Source: Aphelenchoides besseyi
Taxonomy: Eukaryota > Nematoda > Chromadorea > Rhabditida > Aphelenchoididae
Assembly: GCA_024699855.1 (NCBI GenBank)
Contig: JAMPIQ010000003.1
Coordinates: forward strand, 7,502,001-7,566,000
Direction: 5' to 3'
DNA length: 64,000 bases
Under the pieces are notes generated by a model. The model had not been told where the DNA came from. It worked only from the letters and a program-made list of their open reading frames with translations, and did no database searches. The position numbers and the translations under genes were made by a program. Below, in pieces: positions 13,042-27,787 of this stretch (position 1 is its first letter; each line of letters opens with the position of its first letter).

Positions 13042-13783
13042 TCAATAAGTTTTCTTTGATTGTGAAAAGCCGTAGACTATTCCTGCAGCGCCGTACATCG
13101 AAAGAAAACAATTGACAATCGGGTTGACATTGGCGAGTAAAAAGAAAGACAAGGCGAGAAAAACGGTATAGAAGAAAATGTTGTTGTAGAAGATGGTAAA
13201 GACAGTCGCTTCGTAATCTCCAACTTCGTTCTTCTTCCACAAAACCCGTTCGTCTTTCTCTTTCTTAGACATATTCTTGTCATCGGCCAATTGACGGGAG
13301 ATCTCGCGAGTCACCGCATCCCCACGCTTCACAACGATTCTAAATGTCAATCAAACAATTTTTGAAAGATGACTTTGAACTCACTGATGCTTGATAACGT
13401 GCTTGACGTTCTTGTAAGCTTGAGCCAAAATGTACGTAACTCCAACCACAGCAGCAATCCAAATGAACCACGAGTCATTGATTTCCATTTGGTGAACTCC
13501 GTAATACAAGTAAATCGGTGCAGCGGCGGCCACAAGCGAAATCAAGTAGAAGGTGGCACTTGCGGTTTTGCTGATCGATGCAGAAAAGTCCTAAAACAGA
13601 CGGTCAGTTAACTAGATATTTGAAGCTTGTAATATTTCAACAAGTGTACAAAATCACTGAGCTGTCAATCACTCGCTCTGCGAATTTTATGTCGATTAGT
13701 AGCCACAGCAATTGTACATCAAGAATCGAACTTACCTGCAAAAGCAACTCATCTTCTTTACTGAACTTCGCTTTGTTGACCAT
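13042..13783 (-). CDS. Translocon-associated protein subunit gamma (SSR3/TRAP-gamma)
   Basis: Multi-pass ER membrane protein of the TRAP complex beside the Sec61 translocon. Exon 1 encodes MVNKAKFSKEDELLLQ, exon 2 starts DFSASISKTASATFYLISLV, and exon 3 carries the family signature MSKKEKDERVLWKKNEVGDY followed by EATVFTIFYNNIFFYTVFLA. Four hydrophobic segments are visible, two before and two after the conserved cytosolic loop. Introns lie at about 13593-13736 and 13343-13387. Length is about 180 residues, as in other animals. It converges with CSN5, with only about 230 bp between stop codons. Confidence 0.93.
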
Positions 13784-14044
13784 TTTTGTTGGAGTAAACT
13801 AGTGATCCAAAAAATGTAACAACTGAATTAACTGTCGACTTCCGAAAGTTTTTGACAATTCGACAACGTCGAGTGGACGGCAGTTTTCGCTGTTCGCTTG
13901 GCTTTGCAGTTCGAGATCTCACTCTCGACAAGAAGATCGTTTGGCCTTGTGATCAAAACAACTTTGAATGGCAATTTTATTAAGCATTTTGTGAATGTTA
14001 ATTGAATACATTGATCATTCTGAAACATTGAGAATACTTTCCAT

Positions 14045-14973
14045 ATGGCCGAGTTACAAGAAGCCGATGATCTTTTCGGATTTGTTTCGATTCCAACAAT
14101 CGCAAAAAAGCCACAACAACGAGCTAACAATCAATTTCGACCGTTTGGTAAGTTCGTTAATTGAACAGTTTAAAAACGTTGTTGTTCTTTTAGCTCTTCG
14201 TGCAAACTTCTTGGATAAAGTCGCCGGAAGTGGATATGTCGAATTGGGTGAAACCTGCGTTCTTTGTTCAATGTGGGTTGTAATTGTGACTTCATTTTAT
14301 GGTTGTTTGTAGTGAAGGTCCAAACGAAAAAGATCGCGAAACGGACGAAGATGTTCCGGACGATAGCAACGTGATTGTGAGGCTCGATCCATTGTATTAT
14401 CAGTATCATATTTGTTGTTTAGATCATTTCCGAAGATCTAACTGATGAGTATTTCACAGCTCTGGATCAGATTGTTGATACATTTGTTCGCACCGAACTG
14501 CTACTTAATGTGAGTTCTTCATAAACGTCGGTTCTAGTTTTTGTTATTCAGGCAGAAGTTAAGATCTACATTAAAGTGATCAGTAACGATGGCGGTGTAT
14601 TGGCTGCTTGCACGATGGCTATGGGTTTGGCGTTGGCTTCGGCCAACATTCAAATGTTCGATTTACCATTGGCCGCAACAGTTCTCGTAGAAAAAGCCGG
14701 CACCGGCAAATTTGTTCTCGATCCGACGACTTCACAATGCGAATCGGCAAAAAAGAATGACGGCGGATGGATCACTGTTGTGTCGCTTCCGGCGTTTAGT
14801 CAGGTTCGCTGTTTGTATTCTTAGGTTTGAAGGTATTTTGGTTTCAGATCGGTCATATATTAAGTGAGGGAGTAATGACTGTAAAAGAGGCTAAGTGGGC
14901 AAGTGAATTGGCTTTCAAAGGCTCGTTGAGTCTGTACACGGAAGTTTCGAACACGCTAAGAGAATCGCTTTGA
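14045..14973 (+). CDS. Exosome subunit of the RNase PH family, MTR3/EXOSC6-like
   Basis: Core-ring subunit of the RNA exosome. After a short N-terminus (MAELQEADDLFGFVSIPTIA) the RNase PH fold starts with RPFALRANFLDKVAGSGYVE and LGETCVLCSIEGP. The C-terminal half contains VKIYIKVISNDGGVLAACTM, a diagnostic block of MTR3, then LASANIQMFDLPLAATVLVE and a closing helix. Like other eukaryotic ring subunits it shows no obvious catalytic residues. Six exons are joined by introns of 40-50 nt. The stretch between the first strand pair and the second domain is shorter than in vertebrate MTR3. Assignment to MTR3 rather than RRP41 or RRP46 rests on the missing RPDGR start and on the block pattern. Confidence 0.8.
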
Positions 14974-15132
14974 TTGTTGGATCTTGTAAATTTTTGTTGT
15001 TTTTTTGGTTATAAACTTATTTCAATTATAATACTGTAAGTCTTTATTTTTTCTCATTCTCATTGCAAACGTAAACTGTAGCCGCGATAAAACAATGGTT
15101 ATTACGAAATGGGCTTAACAAGGGCTCGCAAC

Positions 15133-15363
15133 TTATCCGTTACGTCTTTGAGGCGTAAACATCGGCAAACGTTCGTAACGTGATCGTCCATCTCGTTTCT
15201 CGACGGCCATTCGAGTGACGTGTTTTGTGGGCTAAAAATTGGATAAGATGTTAATACGAAAACAACTTACATTCTTCGGAAAAAGATACCAAATCCAAAG
15301 TCCCGTGGAAATACCAATGAAGTGTAAGAAGATTGAGATCAAAATATGCCAAACTTGTTCCAT
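15133..15363 (-). CDS. Small single-pass membrane protein
   Basis: A two-exon gene encoding about 64 residues. Exon 1 (ATG at 15361-15363) encodes MEQVWHILISIFLHFIGIST and GLWIWYLFPKN and ends at a GTAAGT donor. Exon 2 follows a TTTTTAG acceptor at about 15232 and encodes PTKHVTRMAVEKRDGRSRYE and RLPMFTPQRRNG with a TAA at 15133-15135. The N-terminal hydrophobic helix of about 25 residues is followed by a basic tail, as in small inner-mitochondrial or ER membrane microproteins. I do not recognise the family. Phase-0 splicing and well-formed sites make it unlikely to be chance. Confidence 0.6.
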
Positions 15364-15407
15364 GATTACAATAAACACCGAGCTACACTACTCATTCGTT
15401 CACGACC

Positions 15408-15859
15408 TCAATTTCTACGCAATCGAAACGTCAATGCCGCTCGATCGCCGTTGAGATCCACGAACTGAAAGGCGATTCGGGTTTTTGGTTCTGAAAAGAC
15501 GAATGCGCAATTCTCGATGAAAAACATTGCTCCGTTATTGCCGTTAAGAGCGGAGCGCTCAAATCGAGAGATTCGCGTCGTTGAGCAGACAAATTCGCCG
15601 GCGTCCGAAATAACGAGACTCACTAGTTCGTTTAAACAAACTGAGTCGATTTCCTGCAACTGATCATTGATGGTGAAGATTTCATAGCTTGTTGGTTTCG
15701 GTTGTGTACCGTAGACATCTTAATCGAGTCCGTGAAGGAGGCTAATGTTCTCAAATCAATACGCAGCATCGAGCCAACCAACAAGATTTCCAAATTCCGA
15801 TCACAATTTCTATGTTGAATTGAATTTGTGATTATGTACTTGTCAACTCGAACCAACAT
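15408..15859 (-). CDS. Small protein of unknown function, divergent to the LARP7-like gene
   Basis: Two exons: the first from the ATG at 15857-15859 (or an internal Met at MLRIDLRTLASF) to a GTACAC donor at about 15715, the second after TTGCAG at about 15659 to the TGA at 15408-15410. Both are in phase 0. The product is at most about 130 residues, with a beta-strand-rich second half (FFIENCAFVFSEPKTRIAFQ) and no membrane segment. I do not recognise it. The outermost ATG overlaps the first exon of the plus-strand LARP7-like gene, so the true start may be further in. Confidence 0.45.
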
Positions 15860-17344
15860 GGAAACAAATGCTCCCGAACCTATGGATCAGATGTCCGCGA
15901 AAAGGAAGCGACCAAAAACCAAAAAGCTTCGAGTGGACTTCAAGAATAAGTTGGAAACAATGTTGCTGGCAAAGAAATCGCCGATTTTGTATCTTTTCAA
16001 CTCCACGCACGAAGCCAACAATTTATGTAAGTTCTTTTCGTCGACTTGTGATTTTATTCATCTTGTCAGGTGCTCCTTTGAATTCTGTTCTGCCCCTAAT
16101 TGGATACGATGAAAATCATCCGCTTAGACGATTGAGCAGAAAGCAGCTTTGCGATGTCTCGAATTTGAGTCGTATTTTCAATATCGTTGGAGCGAACGAC
16201 GAGCCCTTGAAAATCGTCTTCGACAGCCGATTTCGTGATAATCTCGAAGATAAAACGGTTTATGTCGTAAGTTAAGTCTTCAGTTTGTTGCTTTCAATTT
16301 CGTTTAAGGACAATCTGCCACCATCATGTAGTGCTCTGCAATTGAAACGAAGAGCGAGTGTATTCGGCAATGTTGTTCACGTTCATTTGCCGCTGATTAG
16401 TCGACTACGACGTCGTTGTTGTCCGGGAGTCGAAGTTCCATTGAATTCGGGATTCGGTTTCATTCAGTTCGCATCGAAAGTTGCCGTTCGTCGCATTTGC
16501 AAGGTAAAATCAGCTTTCTGATCTCTTCAATTATTTTCATTTTAGCGTTACATTGCCAACTGTCATTTGAATCGAACTCATCATCCAAAAACACATAAGA
16601 AGCGTAAAGCACAGTCAACGAATACAATCGGACAAGTTGAACCACCGATACTGACGCCGGAGAAAGTAGTCACTCGTGTCCAAGAATCAGCGTTTTTGAT
16701 CGGCCAACTTGGAGCAACATCGTCGGGTGGTTTGGAGCGTCGCAAGCGTCGAACCACCGTTTCGATTAGTGTCGACGAGAGCGAAACAGAAAGCGATTTT
16801 CCAACTACGAAGACAAAGACCCTGAATGCCGTCGACAAAACAGCAGTTGTGGTTGAAGAGAAGACGCAAAAGAAAACGCGACGTAAACGAAAAAAAATGA
16901 TCACAACGTTCAGTTTAACAAAATTCCTTTCGAAAATTCAAGTATTTTCATAGTAAGTTCTCATTAATTTCCTTGCCTAATGGTATCGTTTTCAGCAGCA
17001 AATATCGTGCATTACGACAGGAATATTTGGATATGAAGAAAGAGAACTACGTAGCATTTCGAAAAGATCTTAACGAACGTGGTGTGTTTCATAGCATCAA
17101 GAATACTGAGAATGGTGATCCACAACCGGCTTCAAGACGAAGAAAACGAAGAAAAGTAACTGATCAGCAGAAGAAGAAGACGAAAAGTAGTCAAGCACAT
17201 GTAAGTGTTCATATCGTTTATTGCGCTCCAACAAATTTATTTTAGGCAATGGAGATAGTGACAAAACTAAAAGACGAATCGTTTGTTTATCCCAAACAAG
17301 AACAAAACGACCCCAACGATTCTAATGGATACCCTAATGCGTAA
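15834..17344 (+). CDS. LARP7-like La-related RNA-binding protein
   Basis: Relative of LARP7, which binds the 7SK or telomerase/U6 class of Pol III RNAs. The N-terminus is basic, followed by a divergent La-motif region ending in a winged-helix-like LRRLSRKQLCDVSNLSRIFN. An RRM follows: RNP2 is KTVYVDNLPPSCS and RNP1 is SGFGFIQFASKVAV. A long Lys/Arg-rich low-complexity linker leads to YRALRQEYLDMKKENYVAFR, which corresponds to the conserved helix before the C-terminal xRRM of LARP7. The protein then ends after about 70 residues with no recognisable xRRM. Introns at about 16025-16069, 16270-16309, 16504-16545, 16952-16995 and 17201-17245. The start could also be the second Met at 15858. Confidence 0.65.
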
Positions 17345-17373
17345 TGTCTGTGTTATCTAATAAAATAAACCAA

Positions 17374-19366
17374 TTAAATTCGTCGTACGTGACCAAAACT
17401 TGACAGTTTGTTGTTCGTATCGCTTTGACGCCCATAATTTGCATTTGGACGATTTGGACAAGGACAATATCCTTAAATTTTGAACGTTAACTCTGTATCG
17501 CCAATAGCAAGTACCTCGATCGGCTCCCGGATCACCCAATGGACCGATTGGCCCGGGGATTCCGAGAGCACCGTTCACAGCGTTTCTTCCTTGAGGACCC
17601 GGTTTACCTAAACAAAAACTCTAACGAGCATTTCATTGAAATACAAACCTGGTGGTCCAATAACTACGCTATGCTGACCGGGTAACTAAAAGTTGTTTTT
17701 GTAAGTTAGTTCGTGAATCGGGAATCAACTCCTTGAGGCCCTTGTGGACCCATTTTTCCCGGTGGACCTAGAATAAACGTTTGTTAGTGAGTTAATATAA
17801 CAATCAGTTATTGTTTTTTTAAACAGAATCTTCCTATTATGTTAAGAAATCACCTGGTAGACCTAAAATTTATTGTCAATTTGAGTACACGAAACGAAAC
17901 AAACCTGGAAGACCGATACCAGAAACGACGTCTGTTCCAGGCTCTAAACTCAAATTCTAAATGATTAACTTGATGTAGAACTTGCGGCCTTGCTCGCCAA
18001 TTTGTCCGGGACTGCCAAATTGGCCGGGGTTTCCAACTGGACCAACGCAGTCCGATGGACGTCCCGGTTCTTAAAATTAACAAAACAGTATTCAATATTC
18101 ACTTAAATAGTAAACCTCCATCAACACCGTTTGGGCCTTGTTGACCCTAGATGATCGATTAAAAAGTATGGTTTTCGATCAACTTGCTTGTGGTCCCGCT
18201 TCTCCGTAATCACCAACTTCACCTTCACTTCCCGCTGGGCCAGCGGGACATAATCGACAATCGTATGTGCTTTGATAGTCCATCATTACAGCATCCGCTC
18301 CAGGCGCTCCATCTGACCCTTGAAAACCATCCAAACCCGGCAATCCATCAGCTCCTAAATAATGTGATATAAATCTTAGATGTTTAAACCTGGTAATCCA
18401 GGCGGTCCTCTGCAATTCCCATCGTAACCACCGCTATGACGATGAGTTGATGTCGCTGGAAGTGGTCGAATGTTGATTCGTATACGACTCGTCGTAGTTG
18501 TAGGGGGCGTAAAAGTTGTAGTTTCCGGTGAAAAAGTAAACTCTTCGGTTGTCAGCGTTACGGCCGGTGGAAACACATTGATTGGTGGATCAAGTGGAGA
18601 TGGAGCTAAAAATGGACGAATAAATTGTCTACTTATTTCAACAAACTGTTAGAAACTCACTCTGAGGTGAAGCAGTACCCTGAAATCAAAACATGACAAC
18701 ATTCAATTCACAACAATTTACCGGTGGTCCATGTGGTAAGAGTTGAGGAGATAGAAGATCGTCGGGATTGGATGTGTTTTCAGTTACGTTCAGAAAATCC
18801 GGTACTTCGTCGCCAATGAAACGTGAAGCCGGGTTTGGCCGTTTCGAAACACGGAATTTGTGGAATGGAAACGGTATAAAACCCAAGGGCATTGAAAACG
18901 AGGATAATGACGGACCTTATCTTCAGATTCTCACTATTAAATTTTCATTCTTACCATCAAATTGTCTAATTTCAAGTTGTCGACGTTGACGAAGTATTTT
19001 ATGCATCTGCTGCATTTCCGACCACAACTGATTCGTATGCACCTGAAAATGGTGTTCTAGGTGAAACGAATAGTTAGATAATACCTTGAAGTTGTTGGCT
19101 TGCATTGTCACGTATTCATTAGTTCGTTGAATTCGACTTAATGCTGCCGGCAACATGATGGCTATTGTGAACAATCCAACGACGCTAAAGCCAACGGTCA
19201 GGACTCCGACGGATGGACCGAGAATCGCTGAAATTTACAAGCTAACAAAATAGATAAACTTGGTCTCACAATAAGTACGATCATCGGCTGTTTCACTGCT
19301 CAACGACCGACTATCGTACGAACCATTGGCGGCATTTCGATCGGAAGTCACGTAATAACGATACAT
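17374..19366 (-). CDS. Nematode cuticle collagen
   Basis: Secreted or membrane-tethered structural collagen of the cuticle. The N-terminal domain MYRYYVTSDRNAANGSYDSR is followed by a hydrophobic segment (VGVLTVGFSVVGLFTIAIML) and a conserved helical part ending in a furin-type site in ILRQRRQLE. The Gly-X-Y part is broken into several short blocks by small introns and non-collagenous breaks: GPPGLPG, GLPGLDGFQGSDGAPGAD, GPAGSEGEVGDYGEAG, GPVGNPGQFGSPGQIGEQG, GPQGPQG and GIPGPIGPLGDPGAD. The C-terminus ends GYCPCPNRPNANYGR, typical of cuticle collagens. A Ser/Thr/Pro-rich stretch lies between the N-domain and the triple helix (about 18440-18600). About a dozen exons are present; some internal boundaries are uncertain. 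Confidence 0.85.
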
Positions 19367-20336
19367 TCTGCGTTCACTAAACGCCTTTCACAAGTTCTTT
19401 TGTACATTCGATTGACCCCAAATTCAACTAAATTGGTTCAAGTGCATCTTTCAACGTGAATTTTCAACTCTAAACCGTGTTTCTTGACTGAATTTTACAA
19501 CCTTGTCATTTGCTTTATATTCACTTCTTGGATAACAAAAGTCAAGTGGTTTGATTGACAAGGAAAATTGGATTCTGAATTGTCGTTTACATCAACCTCT
19601 GACTGTTAATAAGAAATGAAAACAATTTGTAGTTCGATTTCCATGTACCTTTTTGCTATTTTGGTTGTACATCTGTTGTTCGGTTATGAGTAACTCTACG
19701 CGTGATCTTCCGTTAACAAAAAAGGTCGCAAGATCTTCAAAAATTGCGCGAAAGTTTCCGACGCTCTTCGATGCGCAATCTTCTCGACGTTGCGATCGAA
19801 TGTTCCTGTTTTCGACGTTCACTTTTATCCGCTTCCTTTGATCACAATGTTTGTAAACGTACAACAGAACCGCGGAAAAGCTCAAATCGATTTGTGAACA
19901 AGAGTTCACGGATTGTGACGTTTCTGTTCTTTTCGATCACAACAAACGTCAAGCGAAGCGGATCGTTGAATTGCGGTCATTTTACGTTTACATTATCGGC
20001 ATTAGAAATCAACGGTATTTAAGTCCGAGTGTTTTGGCCGAACGTCTATCAACGATTGACATTGTTCCGTTGAAGTTCGTGTTGTTCGAAGGTGCTCGTT
20101 GTGATTTGTCAACGCATTGAAAGCGTTTCTTACGCTGCTCGACATCTTATTTCAGTCGCTTTTTCTCATCATCGCCTCAAGGCCAAAGAATTTGAAACGG
20201 CGCTGTTCCGTTCCAAAGATTCGAACGGCTGTTGGTCTTGTTTTTGGGCTGTCCATTAATCCTTTGGTTTTCTTCTTTTCGTTTGTCTTCTCACAACTAA
20301 TCTCATTGATTGAGGAGGACGAGAAAAAACAACAAG
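19367..20336. other. Intergenic region between divergent collagen and BTB genes
   Basis: Short open frames here (for example 19653-19841 and 20117-20347) lack family features and clear splice structure. The region lies upstream of both flanking genes and probably holds their promoters and the BTB gene's 5' UTR. Confidence 0.4.
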
Positions 20337-24189
<3,853 letters not shown>

Positions 24190-24578
24190 TAACTACAGTT
24201 GTGCTATTCACGGACTTTCTCGAGAAATCATCCTTTCTTTTCATCAACCCGGCCATTTTCTTGCCCATTTGAAATTTCAATCGATCAGACGAATTCCTTT
24301 GTGACTCTTTCCAAACTCTCGAATTGTACATAAATCAAACGGTTTTCAAACATCGACTTATAATTCTCGATTCTCAACGCATTTGTCTTCATTTGTTCAA
24401 TTATCATTTTGTTGTTGTTGTTGAAAGTTGCTTTCACTGTTCCTTTCGTCACGGTGATTTCAAACCCTTAAATTCCGACTATCTAACAACAATAAACTGG
24501 CTAATTCTGATCGATGTAAACCTTGAAATCAAACGTCACAATGCAACACAAAGTTTAATTCATACAATTACTGCGATC

Positions 24579-25080
24579 TTAGGGAACATTAGCAACGACA
24601 TTAGGCTCACAGTTTTTACCGTTGACGATAACTGGCCGAGCAACCGAAGAAGTTGGCGGATGTAAAGTCGAAGTCTTAGAACGAGAAGACGTCTTTGAAT
24701 TAGTGGAACAACGACTCTTGAATTCCAAATTGCGCGAACTAAAAGCAAACGTTGTTACAGAGCCATAATTATAACTCGCCAATGTAAACAGCCGGAGCAT
24801 GAACTGCTAAGTAAAAAGAATAGAAAACACAGAATTGTGAACAAAATCACGGTAGCGCAAATCAACACACTATAGGCGAGTACATGATGCCACTCAACGT
24901 CCAAAAGACAATTCTCCCACGGTTCTTTGACGTCCTCGCAAATCGTCCAACGTTGATAGAAGTTTCGAGAACGCTGCAATGTCATAGCAAAAATGGAGGT
25001 CAACCGCTCGAGAAAATGAAGTGAATCAAAGAATTACAATTTTGGGTTCACACAAATCCGTTCATTCTGCAGCTGCTCAT
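24579..25080 (-). CDS. Predicted small membrane protein
   Basis: I do not recognise it. The likely start is the ATG at 25078-25080 (MSSCRMNGF) spliced at about 24978 to RSRNFYQRWTICEDVKEPWE and CLLDVEWHHVLAYSVLICAT, then over a 44-nt intron (GTGATT...CTTAG) to QFMLRLFTLASYNYGSVTTF and a Ser/Thr-rich tail ending VVANVP. One hydrophobic segment spans the splice site, preceded by paired Cys residues. An internal Met (MTLQRS) is an alternative start. The gene is divergent from the SH2-only gene, and the two candidate 5' ends overlap or nearly so. Confidence 0.45.
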
Positions 25081-26009
25081 TGACAAGTGGTGGCGACTTT
25101 GTTGGATTGTCACTAGTGAGTTGGAGCAACCTATTCCGTTAAATGTAGTTTTAGTGGATCGTAAACAAAAACCGACGATTTGTTGTGTTCATGGATTACC
25201 GTGCAAGAAAGGCCGAGAACCAACGACTCAACCTACTTACACGTTCGCATCTATGGTTGAGAACGATGGCTACATTGCTTTGCCTTTACAACCGGCCATT
25301 TATCTATCGATGAAACCAACGGAAAAACGTCGTGAAACAGAACGCAAATCGTTGATTACAAGTAACGAATATTTTTACGATAGAATCTAAACCCGGTAAT
25401 CAAAACTCCTCAGTTGTTTCAGCGAATCAATTTCCGAATTCACATCCACTGTCAATGGAATCACAAAATGAAAACTACGAAAATCTAAAGGATATCAACA
25501 AGTAGGTTGTTACTCCATTATACTGATCATTGTTCTCGTTTAGCACTATCTCAGATTCGTTAACTGTGGAACAACCAATTGTTCAGTCGAAAAAAGCAAA
25601 AGCTCTCGATGATGTAGCCGCTTTTTACTTGGGAGTTATGAGTGGAAGTGAAGCAGCTCGTTTGTGTCCAATTCGCACCAATTTTCGTCTCTACCACAAA
25701 CTTGAACCCGTTAAGTCGGTCGATAGTTTGGTGCCCAACGTTCAGCTCTTTCTTGTCTACCGCACGAGTACGGGGAGCTTTCGGTTTGTTCTCCTTGTTC
25801 AACTTTGCATTTGTGTTTGTAGTCATTTTCCAATCATTGAAGAGGCGACTCTCGATCCATTTCAAGGGCCCATGACTTATTACGCTGTGGGTGATTCGGA
25901 GAATGCTCAAAAGTTCATAACATTGGTTGCATTAGTGCGTTATTACAACACTTACGTTCAAATGCAAACGAACAGCAAGGGAGTGATTGGTCCCGATGTT
26001 TGGGTTTGA
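25073..26009 (+). CDS. SH2-domain-only protein with an atypical phosphotyrosine pocket
   Basis: Adaptor-like protein with one C-terminal SH2 domain. The domain starts at about VAAFYLGVMSGSEAARLCP, reaches the FLVR strand as LFLVYRTSTGSFRFVL, continues SHFPIIEEATLDPFQGPMTY and ends with ALVRYYNTYVQM. Canonical SH2 domains have Arg at the fourth position of FLVR; here it is Tyr, with Arg one residue later, so normal pTyr binding may be lost. Upstream are a Cys-containing segment (KPTICCVHGLPCKKGREP) and a possible Grb2-type site, YENL in NENYENLKDIN. Introns at about 25362-25421 and 25501-25543. The true start is unresolved: the frame is open back to an acceptor at 25072, and the first exon lies upstream or is trans-spliced. 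It sits 225 bp before an SH2 kinase on the same strand. Confidence 0.7.
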
Positions 26010-26233
26010 TTCCGTTGTTTTGTTGACTTTTGTGCTTCAGTATAAATAAGCATACGATTTGATGTTGTTAGAACAATTGTACACAAACAAATTTGAGAGA
26101 ATTAGGCCCGAGAATATGACAGTCAATTATGCATACGATTGATGGGTTCAAATTGTTTTTTAGTTTGATTTCATTTTGAACATTTTCGTTTTTGGTGCTA
26201 GTCGCAGGTTTTCGAGCTCTCAATTACGGAAGG

Positions 26234-27787
26234 ATGGCGAACAAGGAGTCCACCAAGAAGATGTCGATGCGCAGTCAACGAAAGCCAAATCAAAGTGTGA
26301 CGACGAGTACTTGTCGTTTGAAGGCAGCCAAACGTCATCGCGAATCGGTGGGTGATCGTTCGGGTTCGTCGGATACATTGAATAAGGAACTTCAACATCA
26401 CCTTTCAATCAACATTTGGTATCATGGCTTAATGCCGCGCGAGGAAATTGAACACTATCTCAAAAGTGAGGGCGATTTCCTTCTTCGAAAGGTGTGATTA
26501 GAAACGATGCGTTAAAAAGTGTTTCGATTTGTAGACTGAAGTGAATGGTCAACCAAGAATTGCTATAAGTGTTGTGAGCAAGAATCGTATTCGTCATATT
26601 CTTCTGTCGACTCCCGGCAATCAATGGTGCATTCGTCAACTGAAAAAGCCATCTTTAAACGAACTGGTTGAATATCACATGCAACACAAAGTATCAGAAA
26701 TTCCTTTATCTCTATCATCAATCGTTTTAGGTTCCGGTTCAAGGCGATGGCACGCTGCTCATAACTCCGATTCCACGTCCAAATCACATTATTTTGCATG
26801 AGCACGTGACCATTGAGAAGAAACTCGGTAGCGGTGCGTTTGGCGATGTCTATCGTGGATTGTTGAAACTTGGAGAGAAACCACACGAAGTGGCGATCAA
26901 GAAGTTTCGTGGAATCATGTCCAAAAAAGATCGTGTCGAATTGATCAAGGTAAACCTACTGTTTAATTTCAGTTCTTAAACTTTCTAGGAGTTCAATGTA
27001 ATGCGCGAGTTTGATCATCGAAACGTTGTGAAGGTCTACGGTGTGGCTCCGCAAGAAGAACCAATGCTGTTGATTTTGGAACTATGTGCAGGAGGTAAGT
27101 GGTGCAACTAACTGGTTGTTGGTTGACTTCTCAAATTTATTCACTCAAAACTATTATTTCAGGTGCAGTGAATGCGTTCTTGAAGGGTAATCCTAACACT
27201 TCAAAAGATCAATTGGTCGAATTTGGCAAAGACGCGTGTCGAGGAATGTGTTACTTATCAGCTCGGAAGGTGATTTTACATTTCGTATAATACGCATTTT
27301 ATTTCCAGATAATTCACAGAGACTTAGCGGCTCGCAATTGTCTTCTGGATGAGAAAAAAGTTTTGAAGATAAGCGATTTTGGTCTCTCAGTTTCGAATCA
27401 AGAGGAATTGAAAGTAGAACGTTTGAAGAACATGCCTTTTCGCTACTTATCACCTGAGACGCTTCGTACCGGTTCATTCACGACGAAATCGGACGTGTGG
27501 AGTTACGGCATACTTTTGTGGGAGATTTTCAGTTTTTGTACTTCTGAACCTTATGCTGAAGAAACAACTGTACAGAAAGTGAAGGCCCGTGTGGTCTCCG
27601 GCACTAATCCATTAAGTCCGCCAGAAGGCACACCGACAATTCCAGCCACTGTTATGAAACTGTGTTTCACTACGGTAAGTTCAATTCGAGTGTTTTGTTT
27701 TATCACAAACTTCAGGATCCGAAAGAACGACCGGAATTCACGACTTTGCTCAAGTTATTGTCGCCCGATGAGAAGCCACCTCAGTGA
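26234..27787 (+). CDS. Fer/Fes-type SH2 non-receptor tyrosine kinase
   Basis: Non-receptor tyrosine kinase of the Fer-like group that is strongly expanded in nematodes. A short basic N-terminus is followed by an SH2 domain (WYHGLMPREEIEHYLKSEGD, FLLRK with the pTyr-binding Arg, then RHILLSTPGNQWCIRQL) and a kinase domain: glycine loop GSGAFGDVYRG, VAIK lysine in EVAIKKF, HRDLAARN, DFGLS, and LSPE in place of the usual APE with MPFRYLSPETLRTGSFTTKS after it. It ends DPKERPEFTTLLKLLSPDE. Seven exons with six short introns. All catalytic residues are present, so activity is expected. There is no F-BAR region, as usual for the nematode short forms. AATAAA lies at 27802. Confidence 0.93.

Noticed and set aside
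25782..25823. Possible intron in the SH2 domain (GTTTGT...TTTGTAG)
   Set aside because: The frame is open straight through, and keeping the stretch preserves the expected SH2 strand spacing.
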